Below, piece after piece: positions 10,721 through 22,792 of a stretch of DNA of 64,000 nt; within the stretch, counting starts at the first letter, position 1; every line of letters starts with the position of its first letter. The notes under the pieces are model-generated. The model searched no databases and had not been told where the DNA came from. It saw only the letters and a list, made by a program, of their open reading frames with translations. Position numbers and translations under genes: made by a program. This DNA comes from Littorina saxatilis (taxonomy: Eukaryota; Mollusca; Gastropoda; Littorinimorpha; Littorinidae). The DNA is taken from contig NC_090261.1 of assembly GCF_037325665.1 (NCBI RefSeq), positions 34,204,004 through 34,268,003 on the forward strand. Direction: 5' to 3'.

Positions 10721-13700
10721 ATGAATGGTGACAGAGATGATGGGGATGGCAGCAGTAATGGTACTATGCCAGGCCACGAGGAGATGGGTCAGTCTCATGC
10801 GGATAGTGATGGACAGACCACTCCAACCCCTACCCCCACTCCCTTGCAACAGGGAAATGGTAAGAGTTGCAGAAGAATTTTTTTTAAATGAAAATAATAA
10901 ACTTAAAAAATTGTAAAAAATTTGATTTAAAAATTCAAGTGATAAATGGCTGAAGTGAGATAAAAAAAAATGTTTTAAAGAAAAGCCACCGGTAGAATTA
11001 CAAAGGGTGCAAAGTGAAATATTACTGCTATGTTTTGTACTAACTATAAATATGTCAAGCAAAAGTGTTTCTAGATAGGTTTTGAAACAAGTCTAGTTAT
11101 TATTAGTTTACTTTGCTGTTGCCTGCTTCTTCTTCAGCGTTCCAGAATTTTCTGGTTACATGTGAGCTCTTTGCCCATTTGGGTTCCCCAAACTATACTC
11201 TGAGAGCATAGTCAGCTTCACTCCGCTTTTGTTGAGTAGGCATGCTGGGTATTTTCGTGTTTTCATAACCCACCGAACTCCGACATGGATTACAGGATCT
11301 TTTCCGTGCACACTTGGTCTTGTGCTTGCGTGTACACACGAAGGGGGTTAAGTCACTAGCAGGTCTGCACAGTTGACCTGGGAGATCGGAAAAATCTCCA
11401 CTCTTAAGCCACCAGTCGGCAGCGACCGGGATTCGAACTCACGACCTCCCGATTAGGAGGCCGACGTCTTACCACCACGCCACTGCGCCCGTCGCTGTTG
11501 CCTGCAAATCAAATGTATAATTGTCTCCCCTAGGCTGACATGGTCAAACAGAAGAGTGGGAAAACTAATCTGCTGTGTGTGTGTGTGTGCGTGTCGGGAA
11601 GGTTCGTTGCGATGCTACAGTAACAAGTTTGATCAAGCTTATGTTTCTTTCACACATTTTATTGTGCTTTGCTAAAATAGAGAGAAAAGGAATCTGGCCC
11701 ATTCGCAAAAGATTTAAACAGTTGCTTTTTCTTTTTAAGTATGATTCCTTCTTTGCAGCACACTTCAATAAATATATTTGAGGCAAGAAATGAAGATCCC
11801 TATGATGTAGGCTTAGACTACTAAGTTCTGAATTAAATACTGTTTGGTTTCAGAAGCATCTGCTGCATATGTGCGGCAGCTTGAACTCAAGATTCAGCGA
11901 CTAGAGGAAGAGAAAAAACAACTTGCACAGGTGAGAACAAATTATTTTCTAAATTTATCAAATAACCAAAGTTTGAAATTCTAAATTTATGTTATAGCTG
12001 ATAGGGAAAAGTAATTTTTGTAAATGTTATTAACAGTATTAGCTTTGTAGGTGATTTGTTGACATAATGAGAACACTTTTTTGTCAAATGTGTGGTAAAT
12101 TGCATGTTTCTGACAAATTATTGGTGAAGATAGTTGTTTTAGTTGAGCATCTGCAAATTGTAATATGATTTTTTTTTATGGACACATTATTTTTGGGGTA
12201 AAAGGAATGGCATAACAGTTGTTGAATGCTTGCTAAGAAAGGAATATTGTCGCACGTAAGCTAAGGGAGATCTTGTCTATACTGGAAAACTTGACGCATG
12301 ACAGACTTAAATGTACAGTCGAACTCGCTTAAGACGAATCACTGGGGATCGGAAAAAAAGTTCGTCTTAACCAAAATTCGTATTAAGAAAATTGATTGAT
12401 TTTTTATTTTTTTTTAAGTCTTGTACATTTTATGGTGTTTCAATTTGTTTCTTTCGCAACTTTCATGCTGCTTCACGTTTAGACAATAAAGTGACATATT
12501 CAGTTACATGTTCATGTGTGTCTCATGTTGAGTGATGATTGTTGAGTTTGAGTGAGAGTGAGCACACAGATGTTTCATCCAGTTGTTACGTTTTTGGTCA
12601 CACACACGCACACACTGACACTGTCCACATTAGCGGTGTTCCTATCATTTGTCCGGAATCACTTACCTTGGCGACGGGTAGCAAACCTTGGCCAATTTAG
12701 TTTTTTTTTGTTTTGTTGCAACATGATGTTCAAATCCAAATCGAAAGCACTGACTGACTGATAAACTATCGCGAACCGGCGAACGCAAACGTTGAGAGTG
12801 TGGTTTCCCTTGTCCAAGGGAAACCACTCTGGCATCTATATTTTTTGGCAATGGCTCCCGTTCAAAACATTGATGTTTCGTTTTTGGTATTCGCGAAGGA
12901 AATAAACGTCAGTCAGTCATTCATGTTCAGTGTCTGAGCTATCAATCACTTTGATTCTAAATTTGAAATTGTTTTGTGAGTACAGTGTAATCAGTTTAAC
13001 TTTATTCAGTGATCGGTTGAGCAATGGTTCAAGCAGTCGACGCAAGGGAAGACTTTGACACATGTATTCAAACTTCTCAAATTCCCATGATATGTCGATC
13101 TCGGGACGAGTTTAAAGATTTCGTCATAAGCGTGAGTAAATTACAGACATTATGCATGCTTGGGAATCCAAAAAGTGCTTGTTATAAGCATAAATTCGTC
13201 ATAAAGAATTCGTTTTAAGCATTTTTTTTAAGCATGAAGAATGAGGTATTCAGTTGGGAACTTAAAACTAATACGTTATAAGTCAAAATTCGCAACTAGC
13301 GTGTTCGTTTTAAGTGGGTTCGACTGTATCTTTCTGCCGTAACAGAGGGTGGAGCGAAACGGAGCGGATGGCTACCACCCAGCAGATCAGGATGGAACCG
13401 GGCGTCGTTTGGACACCAATCTTGATCAGGTGTGTGTACTTTCCTGTCTGCTGATTTTGTAAATCATTGTTTTCTTGAACATAATTATTTTTTTGAGCTA
13501 GAGGAAAGATAATTTGTTTCTGATTCATATTACCGTTAACAAAGGTGAGTCGTATAAGTATTTGCTTTTTTTGTTCTTTGTGGTTTTTAAAATCTATTTT
13601 TCATTTGCTTACCAATATCTCGGTTATGCATGTAACTTGAAAGTAAGCATTTTGGTCTCTGACATGCGGCTCTTTTTTGTCATACTCCAGTGTAATGCCT

Positions 13701-15985
13701 TTAGTCTGTCCAAAAATGGCAGTCTTGTCATTTGAAAAAGTCAGTGTATATATATATATATGCTTGTTCATAGTTTGCACTTCTTCCTCTCTGTGTAAGT
13801 CTGTTGTACATGTATATATATCTTTCGTTCTTTGTGTCTTTTTATGAGCAAAAGTATATGTACATTTTTTGGAAGTGAAAATGTTGTACTGCATGAAAAT
13901 AAGTGTACTTGCATCCTTTGTTTAAAGCCTGGGCATGCTAGCGATAGTCGGCAAGGAAGTGGTCCTTCTGGTCATGGCAGGACAACACCTTCGTTTTCCA
14001 TGAACAAACCAGAGGCCGTGGTGCATGCGATGAAGGTTTGTTTTCCTGTGTAAATTGATGAGAATGTAATTGTGTGTACAGTGAGCATGTTCTTGCTTGT
14101 TGCACTATATCTATGAATGGCAAAAATGTTAGCTTGAAAGGAGTATGCTCCTCTCTGCAACATTTTTGTGTGCATCTCTTTTTATTTTGATACTCCAGTA
14201 GCAAGAAGTGTACTTGTGCCTAGCATGTACTTGTGTGTAAGTAAGATTTTTAAACCATATTTTCTCTCTTCCCTTCTTCTGCCTGCAAAGCAGCTGGAGC
14301 CCAAATATTGGTCTTCTGATCGCCTTGCTATGACAATCAAGGATATTTGCACGACTTTGTAACATCAATTGCATAAGTGACGCATGGTTGCAGCATGTTA
14401 CTATCAGGAGAAACTGTTTTTGTTGTGTTGCTTTAGTTTAATTGAGTAAATGCTGGGCATTTTTTTCAAGTGAAGCACTTTGATTATATATGGAGTATTG
14501 TAGAGCTTTGCATGTTAAACTTTGCAGGTGTTGCAAGTCCATGAGCAGTTGGAACGTCCACGGGACCCTGTTGGAACAGAGGACCTGGGAGATCCTGAAA
14601 AAGCAATTGTCAGGGAGATGTGTAATGTGAGTAGTATGTGTGTACATGCATTAGATATTCCTGTGTGTGTTTGAGCGAGTCCCTTGCATTCATGTGTGCG
14701 TGTATGGTAGCAGACTGTTGATGTGCTTGTGAATGTGATGAATTGACTGATATAATTGACTGTATGTTGTTGTCCAAAATGCCAACATCTAACCCCATCA
14801 CAGTTCTTGACCATTGCGTGTTTTCATTGCCAGGTGGTGTGGCGCAAACTGGGCGACGTGGGTGAATACCCACCCCACACCGCAACAGGCGATACATATG
14901 CTGCCGCTGTGCCTGCCCCGGCAACAGTACAACCCTTCAGACCCCAGTCAGCAGCAGGGAATCCTGTCGTCCTCGCCGGACCAACAAGACTCCAGCCGCC
15001 TTCTCACAGCCTTCCTACTTCACCCACGGAGCCGGGTCACCACTCTGCACGCGGAAATTTCCGTCCAGCCACTGCACATGCTGGCTCCCCTGGTGATGAA
15101 TCAGGGCCCAGCAGCTTGGGGTCGTTGAGTGGGGGGTACGCTAACGAGCGTCGAAGTCAGCTGCCTGTGGGGCAACGTCCGGGTGCTGCCCCGCCCTCTG
15201 TTCACGTTCCAGGAGGGAGGGAGGGGTATGGCCACGGGGGAGGGGGTGGAGGGTACGGTCATGGAGGAGGGGGAAGGGACCACGGGCCTGTGCAAGTAGG
15301 GGGAGGTAGAGACAATTTCCCAGTCCCAGGGGGGAGAGACTTTTCAGGAGGAGGAGGGGGTGGAGGCAGAGAGAATTTTCCGGGACAGAAAGGGAGCAGG
15401 GCTCATCAAGGGCCCGTGTTCGCTCAGCCAGCTATTCCAGCTTCCAGTCAGGCAACGGAACGTCCCAGACATACACAGCCACCACCGTACTCCTCTGCCA
15501 AAGGCAACGTAGTGCCAAGCTCTCGCTCAGCTCCCAATCCAAATCCTCCGCTGTATCACCCTTCACAGCAGCTGCCACAACCCCATCATCAAGCCCCACC
15601 ACCCTCATCCAGACCCTCACAGCAACCTCCCCCACCTCGTTACCAGCAAAGAACCCACCCCTTCCACGGCAACCAAGGTCAGCCTGCGCCCTCTCAAGGT
15701 CAGCCGTTCCCTCGGTCAGCGTCGTCCTCGGCAACATACTACGTCAGTCACCCAACATCTCAGGCCAAGAGTCCTTCAGCGCCTGTTCTGCCATCTCACC
15801 CTCACCCTGCGCCTACGTCGTCAGTGCCTGGGGTGTCTTACCTGTACTCTCAGCGGGGACCGGGAGGGGGTATGGCACAGCCTCCACTGTTTCGATCGTA
15901 TCCTGGGGGTGGGGATGACCAGGGGCCAAGGTCGGGGCCAGATCAAGGTCGCGGCGAGTGGAAACAGACTTACTTGGACGAGTGA
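10721..15985 (+). CDS. CCDC85: CCDC85-family protein, six 3' exons (partial at 5' end)
   Basis: The exons are 10721-10859, 11854-11930, 13346-13429, 13928-14035, 14528-14626 and 14834-15985, all with AG/GT borders and compatible phases (phase 1 after the first, then 0), giving 552 residues and a TGA stop. The family mark is EKAIVREMCNVVWRKLGD, split across the last two exons, preceded by VLQVHEQLER; this matches the C-terminal end of vertebrate CCDC85A/C. The second exon gives a short heptad-like helix (YVRQLELKIQRLEEEKKQLA). The last exon adds an unusual ~375-residue disordered tail with Gly-rich RDNF/RENF blocks, Pro/Gln/Ser-rich runs and a PPPY motif. Family members bind delta-catenin-type armadillo proteins at adherens junctions. 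The first exon seen begins directly at an acceptor (TTTGCCAG), so upstream exons with the N-terminal coiled coil are expected but not seen; the ATG there may be internal. Confidence 0.88.
11127..11493 (-). mobile_element. tRNA-Arg-headed SINE in CCDC85 intron
   Basis: Flanked by a 12-base duplication GCTGTTGCCTGC (11115-11126 and 11494-11505). On the minus strand the head resembles tRNA-Arg(CCT): an A-box-like stretch, GGCCTCCTAATCGG as anticodon arm, and a GTTCGAATCCCGGTC-like B box. The same family, on the plus strand, is at 51713-52070. It is a transposed element and not a working tRNA gene. Confidence 0.85.
12316..13326. mobile_element. Pogo/Tigger-like MITE in CCDC85 intron
   Basis: The ends are inverted: CAGTCGAACTCGCTTAAGAC on the left, and on the right the reverse complement reads CAGTCGAACCCACTTAAAAC. 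Both are flanked by TA, the target duplication of the Tc1/mariner/pogo group. It is about 1 kb. A 13024-13218 open frame inside has no transposase signature. The right end lies only 19 bases before the exon acceptor at 13345. Confidence 0.75.
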
Positions 15986-17159
15986 TCGGTGGTGCATTTT
16001 TGCTGTGTGTTGTATGATACATTGCTTGCATATTGGTACTTTGTGTGTGTTAGTGCTTTAAGTTTAGATCGTCTGTCTGCTGAAAGACTTACTTTGATGA
16101 GAAATCAGTGTATGAATCTACGATACATTGTTGGCTTATTTGTACTTTGAGTCTGTTACTATAAGTGCTTTAATTTAGATTCGCTGTTGAAAGACTTGGC
16201 TTAATTCATCAGGTAAAACCTGGCGTGGTCAAGCCCTGGGTTGATCTAATACCTTCATCAGCGCAAATCTTCATTCTCTTGCTTGTAAGATCTGCAATGT
16301 TCTGTATATTTCTCACTGCTTTTTGAAGTACGTTTCATAATTTTGATTTAGTTTTTGCATGATTGTGTTGTGTCAGCTGTAACATTAGGTTCTTGGGCAT
16401 TGTTCTTTGCAAGACGTTTGTTCTCAGATTTGTTTGCTACATTCGGTTTTCATTGAAATCCTTGAAATGGGAAGATTTGCCATGCAGTTTGTTACTTTGT
16501 TTGAGTCTGTTGAACAAACTGTATGTATTTGAAAGTTGTTGAACAAAGTTTTTATCACCGAGTTGTGAAGAAACATTTACCTAGTCTTGCAGAAGTATGG
16601 ATAATTGTAACTTGCCTATTCCACAAAACATCCCTGCATTTTCAGAACATGTCTTGTTATTGGCCTCTGTTCAGAATTATCTGTTTGTATCAAGTATGCT
16701 TCGTTGCTATTTATAAAGGCAGTTGTCTCCCATTGTTCTGCTTGCAAAGGTTTGTGTGCTAGACTTTTTTGCAACCAATACTTTGTTCTCATATATACAT
16801 ATTTTACAATTTTCGACTTTTTGCATGTACTGATGTTTGCTTTTACTTTCGTGGAGGCAATTTTCTCCAGAGCAAAGAGTAAAACATATTTCTGCAAGTG
16901 TGGGTGGTTTTTTTTCTTCTTGTGGGGGGGTGTTGAGCAAGTTAAAATATGTAAATGCTGTCAATTTGCCTTTGTTAGACAGATGGAGATAAACCAAACC
17001 AAAGGGAAGACTTTTGTCTTTTCAGAGAAATATGTTTTTCTCTTCTTTCCGTTTTTGAAGGGAACTCGAATCATTCACTGTTGTTCAGGAGTTAGATCTC
17101 AGTCAGAACTTCAATGAGTGTAAACGCTAAATGAATTCTCTGTCTGTATACTCTGTCCC
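15986..17159 (+). other. Probable CCDC85 3' untranslated region
   Basis: A T-rich stretch directly after the stop with no coding signal on either strand. A short duplication (AAAGACTTACTTTGATGAG echoing the end of the coding exon) stands near 16082. No clear AATAAA was found before the MITE at 17164, so the 3' end is not fixed; a later one stands at about 21042. Confidence 0.5.
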
Positions 17160-17163
17160 TTAA

Positions 17164-17886
17164 AGGCACAGTAAGCCTCCCGTAAACCATCACAGAGCTC
17201 CCCGAGCGTCTAAATACAGTACAAGCATACTTCCATTTGAACGCTCACCGAACGGGAACATCCTGGCTGCTTTCTGTCGAGCGTGAGACATTTTCAAAGA
17301 ATTTATTTTCGTAGACTTGTTCGTTAACAACAACGGCGCCTCGTTTTTGCGCTTGACCTAACTTTTAAAATCTAAATAATAAATTGACAGCTTGTTACAC
17401 AAACATTCTTTAATCATAAAAGAATTCGTTTTTCATCAAGACAAGATCAGAACAATTCGAAGTTGTGAAAGTTTAAAAAAAAGAAAAGCCCGGAAGCAGG
17501 GTCATGCAAGGGTCGTAGCAGACGAAGGTTTATCAGTGCAAATCGCCGTTCCTCTCAACAGTCAAAAGCCATCGCTAGAGTTCTTGTGAACCACAGCCGT
17601 TGTTTCGTGCATAAAAAAACGTGCTATTGTAGATAAGCTCACATCGAGTCGCATTCATGACTAACTGACGACTGCATTGTGAAAAAGGAAAACTGGATCA
17701 CACGGGTTCACGATGGCTCAGGGGTAAGATAAACCACGCAAAAATAAATTCTTTGAAAATTGTTCGCTCTTTACGGAGGGCACCTAGGATGTTCTCAATT
17801 GGTGAGTGTTTAAATCAAAGGGTGTTTGTACTGTGTGTAAAAGCCTGACCGTATCTGTGATGGTTTACGGGAGGCTTACTCTGCCT
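17164..17886. mobile_element. piggyBac-like MITE, copy 1 (TTAA-flanked)
   Basis: TTAA stands at 17160-17163 and 17887-17890. Both ends start AGGCA(C/G)AGTAAGCCTCCCG and continue into an inverted repeat containing GTAAACCATCACAGA. About 720 bp, no transposase. A second copy is in the TMEM179 intron (32812-33517), giving the two convergent genes one copy each. Confidence 0.75.
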
Positions 17887-18007
17887 TTAATGCAGCTGGA
17901 AGTGCTTCATCTAGAAGAGCTTGTAGGTGTTTCTTGTTTCTTTTGTGTTATTGTATTTTACTTCTGTGATTTCCTTGATGATTGTTGTTTTCATGTCTGC
18001 TACAGGG

Positions 18008-18324
18008 GGCCCGGTAGCTCAGTTGGTAGAGCACTGGACTTGTGATCGAAAGGTCGCAGGTTCGAATTCGGGCCGGGGCGGGCACGGGTCAACTGTATGT
18101 GCAGACCCAGAGACGGAAGCCATGTCCCACCCCCGTGTCATCACAATGGCACGTAAAAGACCTTGGTCATTCTGCCATAAGTGCAGGTGGCTGAATACGC
18201 CTAAACACGCAGACACTTGGGTAGCGCGACTCCGTTGCTGCTAGCTTTCCACTGGGAGGAAGCGACCCGAATTTCCCAGCGATGGGACAATAAAGTAATG
18301 AAAATGAAAAAATGAAAAATGAAA
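18008..18324 (+). mobile_element. tRNA-derived SINE
   Basis: The head GCCCGGTAGCTCAGTTGG with GTAGAGCACTGG and GGTTCGAATTCGGGCC gives clear A and B boxes and closing acceptor arms. The anticodon loop CTTGTGA would read TGT (Thr), though the anticodon stem pairs poorly. An unrelated body follows, and an A-rich tail with AATGAAA units. The tail and body show it is a SINE and not a tRNA gene. Confidence 0.8.
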
Positions 18325-18395
18325 CAGGTAGGCATGGATGAAGTAAACATACTGTTATTGTTATACTTGCCAACACCATGCAAATGTTCAAATCA

Positions 18396-19142
18396 CAGGG
18401 TTCGTACAGGTCATGGAAAACCTGGAAAGTCATGGAATTTGATTTTTAATTTTCCAGGCCTGGAAAGTCATGGAATTTCAATTCAAGTCATGGAAAGTCA
18501 TGGAATTTAACAAAAATAAGAGAAAAAAAATTAACCTTTAGCACGCCAACGGCTATTTTCGTCGCCCAGCCATTTGAAACTTTCTTTCGAGTTGTTTCTT
18601 GACAACAAAAAGTATGCGGAATTGGAACGAATTACCAAGGAAGATCTTCGCAATGAACTGTGTATCGCGGTGAAAAAAATGACAGTTCGTCAAGTCACAG
18701 TGACGGTTACGAAACGGAATTTACGAAAGTGCAGATGGATACAAACAGTGGCTGGTCCAGTCATAGGCGGAAGGTATCGTTCACTGGACCACTACTTTCA
18801 TAGAAAGTTTTAAAGTCTTTCTATGAAAGTAGTGGTCCAGTGAACGATACCTTCCGCCTGTGGTCCAGTTTAGTGAAATGACATGCAGGACCAGCAAACA
18901 TTACCGATAATCTGACTGCGTAGCAAATGCTTGACTTGCTTGTCAAAGAGACACTGCGTAGAAACTGACTCAAACTCAGTGCAAAGCAAGCCAGTGTTAA
19001 AACTGGCAGTGACAAGACATAAAAAGTTTGCATGTTCGGAAATGGCGACCTGTGGATCTAGTCATGGAAAATGTTATTGAGGCTCATGGAAAGTCATGGA
19101 AAAGTCATGGAATTTTGTTTCTAAAAACCGGTGGGGACCCTG
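18396..19142. mobile_element. hAT-like MITE with TCATGGAA repeats and a central hairpin
   Basis: It begins CAGGGTTCGTACAGG and ends GGTGGGGACCCTG, flanked on both sides by AAATCA (18390-18395 and 19143-19148). Subterminal GTCATGGAAAGTCATGGAAT repeats stand at both ends. The middle has a 240-base open frame (18574-18813) without recognisable domain. The 6-base duplication is shorter than the usual 8 of hAT, so the superfamily call is tentative. Confidence 0.6.
18765..18859. repeat. Perfect 43-bp stem hairpin
   Basis: 18765-18807 is the exact reverse complement of 18817-18859, separated by the 9-base loop TTTTAAAGT. It lies inside the MITE at 18396-19142. Confidence 0.93.
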
Positions 19143-21343
19143 AAATCAGATTGTAATTCAATCAAGATAGCTTAAGAATGTAACAGATTGTGTGATTGGT
19201 CAGAATAACGGTTATCAATCCTCGATGAACACCGGAAATTCTACTCATTGGTCACCTGCTGGCGAAGCGCATTGATTCACGCTCAAATTGTCTCGGTTAG
19301 CCTCGAGGGTCATTTACAAGTAAGAGATGTATATATTAGGCCCACAAAAAAACAGAGACCGAAAGTTATGCGAAGTGATGACGTGGATTGCTTGACGTAA
19401 GTTGATGCATGAATTCTTTCGGGCTACATCAGTCAATTCTAAGCATCGCTTTTGGGTTGGAAAGAAAATTGTTTTGAGTTTGCTGTCTAGAGACCAGTCC
19501 AAAAAGAAAAGGGAAATGTATGTGAAAAAAAAAAACCCCAGGAGCAAGAGTGGTAAGATAGGAATACAAAAACAAAATTCTTGGGACTTGACCCTTGAAT
19601 GTAAGTGAACTGAAAGTAGTATGTGGGCAGAACAGCACCAATTCAGTCTGTTTGCAACCACATCAAAGCAGGAAAGAGATCCCCGTCGCGATATAACCTT
19701 CGTGGTTGAAAACGACGTTGAACACCAAATAAAGAAAGAAAGGAAAGAGATCGTCGTCAGATTGAATTACAATAACATTGACAGATTTCCTTTTGAAACT
19801 TCTCGGTTGTCATCATGGTTTTACGTCAGGCTTCAATGATGCTTTGATCGATCCACGATGACAACCTCGAAGTTTCAAATGGAGGTCTGTCAATGTACAA
19901 TTCTGTTTTAATTCCTGAATGCAGGTTTGCCTTGTATCTTTCAGTGAATAGACTGGAGATAGGTTTGGTTTACTGAATTTCAGTTGACATTGATATTTCA
20001 GAGTTAGATAAAAGGGGGAGGGTGTGTGTGTGTGTATGTTTGTGTTTGCTTTCAAAATCTGTTTCAGTTACACCAAAATGGTTAGTCTTTTAGTGTTGAA
20101 GTCCAGGAGCTCAGAAGATCAAACAAATTGTGAAAAATACTGCCTACTACTTCTAAGTGATGGGCATTTTTTGTGCCTCTATTGTTCATCTGTTTTTATG
20201 TTTACTTATTTATATATTCTTGATTTTTAAGTTGGTTTGTTTCTCATCTAGAAGTAAAATTAGTACTTTACATGCATTTGATTAAATACAACCTAAATGA
20301 AGTAAAATAATGTCGGAGGTCTTGTAAATCTCTGTTCGTTGTCAAAACTATCAATATAATTTACATTTACATTTAGTCAAGTTTAGTTCATTTTTGAGTT
20401 GTATTTATTTAGTTGGTACAAGGAAACCACTGAATGAATATACAGGAAACTGGGCAGCTATAGATTATCTTTTTCCTGGAGGAACACAGTATATATATAT
20501 ACATCATTATATTTATGGACAATATTTATGAAAGTAACGTCAACTCTCTAACTGCTGACTGTATGAGCTCAAGAGCACAGCCTTATGGGATAAGTGTTAT
20601 GGTCCCCCTTATACTATGCATTCATGAATTGTGTTGATTCTTCAGGTTACACATTGAAAATCATACTTTGAAAAGAATCAAATCATGATTTAGAAAAATA
20701 AATTGTTGATGAATCTGGTTGTTTCAGGAATGTGTATTAAAATATTGTATCAATCTTGACTGTGCGTTTCATTTATATTGGCTGACTTTTGTTTGTGAAT
20801 GTGTGTATGTTTGATTGTCTGTTCTCTTCGTATATTTGAGTTGTATCATCTGACATTTACCTGTGTGAGTGTCTATACTTGATTGTGTGTCAAAAAACAG
20901 TACACAAGCAACAAAAGCTACAATGACTACATGAAACAAAAAACATTTCAAAAGTTGTCCTGTTTTCTTTTCTACCCAAAGTACAAGATTCCATGTTCTT
21001 TTCTATATATACACACAATAATTCTACTGGCAATAAATGAACTAAAAATTGTCTAGCAAATCAGTAAGCAGAACCAAAGAAGAAGTCAATATAACAACCA
21101 GCCAACATTGAACATTTTTTTAAAGGAACTGGCCTACACATACACGACCGATAAACATATCCACTGTACAGAATTGAATTATGGAAAATTTAGGCTGAAG
21201 TGGGCTTCATATTTTACCCTTGTAGAACAGCACTTATTATAATTTATTGTTTGTTGTATTGAATATGTTTTTATCCGTCATATCCACTCCATTATTATCT
21301 GACTTCTTGAATTGAATATGTTTTTATCCGTCATATCTTTCTT
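19143..21343. other. Intergenic stretch between convergent genes
   Basis: It holds a SINE 3' fragment (19684-19745, ATATAACCTTCGTGGTTG) and a 43-base inverted repeat (19777-19819 with 19854-19897). Otherwise AT-rich sequence. The AATAAA-like words near 20699 and 21042 could serve as CCDC85 poly(A) signals. No further coding exon was recognised on either strand. Confidence 0.5.
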
Positions 21344-21703
21344 TCTTTATTTGGTGTTTGTCGTTTTCAACCACGAAGGTTATATCGCGACAGGGAAAGG
21401 GGGGCAGATGGGATAGAGCCACTTGTTAATTGTTTCTTGTTCACAAAAGCACTAATCAAAAAATTGCTCCAGGGGCTTGCAACGTAGTATAATATATGAC
21501 CTTACCGGGAGAATGCAAGTTTCCAGTACAAAGGACTTAACATTTCTTACATACTGCTTGACTAAAATCTTTACAAACATTGACTATATTCTATACAAGA
21601 AACACTTAACAAGGGTAAAAGGAGAAACAGAATCCTTTAGTCACCTCTTACGACATGCTGGGGAGCATCGGGTAAATTCTTCCCCCTAACCCGCGGGGGG
21701 TAT
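21344..21703 (-). mobile_element. SINE-like repeat (CCCCCTAACCCGCGGG family)
   Basis: On the minus strand it runs from a CCCGCGGGTTAGGGGG head through TAAGAGGTGACTAAAGG to a 3' end ACCTTCGTGGTTGAAAACGA with an AAAGAAAG tail. The site around it is duplicated: TATCCACTC(C/T)ATTATTATC stands at about 21281 and again at 21702. A 3' fragment of the same family is at 19684-19745. Confidence 0.65.
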
Positions 21704-22371
21704 CCACTCTATTATTATCTGACTTCTATGCATTGCATGATAAACTGTAAAATTGCCTGAATAAAACATCTTTCAAGAAAAGAAAAAAAAATATCAACCA
21801 TGAACATTGCTACTTTATGCAAAAATCACTGTATTTGACAGAATAAGTATCATTATTTTGAAAATAAGTATGACAAATTTGTTCCGAAGCAAACATGTGA
21901 ATAAATACATTTGAGGAAATAATCATTGCACATCATGAAAATGCATCCGTAAAAGAGAACTGGAAAGAGCAGGTGAATGTTTACATTTTGCGAAAGGTAA
22001 GCAAATTTTTAAGCATAACTCTGAAGACATTACACACACACAAATGTACATTGTATAAGTTAATAATTTCTTCCTAAAAATATGGATATGCCTTTTCTTA
22101 ATCAAAATAACCAAGACATCAGTATCGGCCTTAAAAAAAGATAGACAACAGACTCAATTTTACATGTACTTACATCACAAAATTTACTAGAAGAACAAAG
22201 AACAGCTAAAAAGTATCTTGGTACATAAGATCTTTCTGTTGCCATACTGACGCTGTTAATACTTCTTATGTAAAGAAATGCAGCCAAACACAAAACAGTG
22301 TAGATGAAGACACGCCCATTACTCGGAACAGCAATAAACACATTTTATACATGCTCAAAACCAGTGACTCT

Positions 22372-22418
22372 CTCTCTCTCAAATACATAAACGCACAACC
22401 ACTCGCACGCCTCAAAAG

Positions 22419-22480
<62 letters not shown>
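22372..22480. repeat. CT and CA microsatellites
   Basis: A short CT run (22372-22380) is followed by ordinary sequence and then a pure CA run of about 28 units (22424-22479). A smaller CA run is at 23277-23302. Confidence 0.9.
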
Positions 22481-22628
22481 TCAAAGATTAAAACGTGTAC
22501 GCCGAATACTGCCCATACACAGCAAGTGGAAAGTTTAGTCAATCGCCAGATCTAGGGAAAAAAAATCACAAAAAATTAGTATGATGCCCTACTGGTCAGC
22601 AGCTAGAGAAAAAACACACTAAAGAGTA

Positions 22629-22792
22629 CAGTGGAACCTGTCTATGAAAACTACCCAAGGGTCCTACCAAAAGTTGTCGTTGTAGAAAGGGGAACTGTAC
22701 AGGGGAAAATCTTGTTGGGGATCCTTTGAGTACATGGTTGTTATGGGCAGGTGGTTGTAACCGAGAGGTGGTTGCCACGGCAGGCTCAACTG
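22629..22792. mobile_element. Small pogo/mariner-like MITE
   Basis: The termini CAGTGGAACCTGTC and, reversed, CAGTTGAGCCTGCC are flanked by TA on both sides. About 164 bp, non-coding, in the probable 3' untranslated region of TMEM179. Confidence 0.65.

Noticed and set aside
13024-13218. Extra CCDC85 exon or transposase fragment in the MITE
   Set aside because: No transposase motif, no splice borders, and the frame lies wholly in the MITE.
18008-18080. tRNA-Thr gene
   Set aside because: The tRNA-like head is joined to a SINE body and tail, and the anticodon stem pairs poorly.
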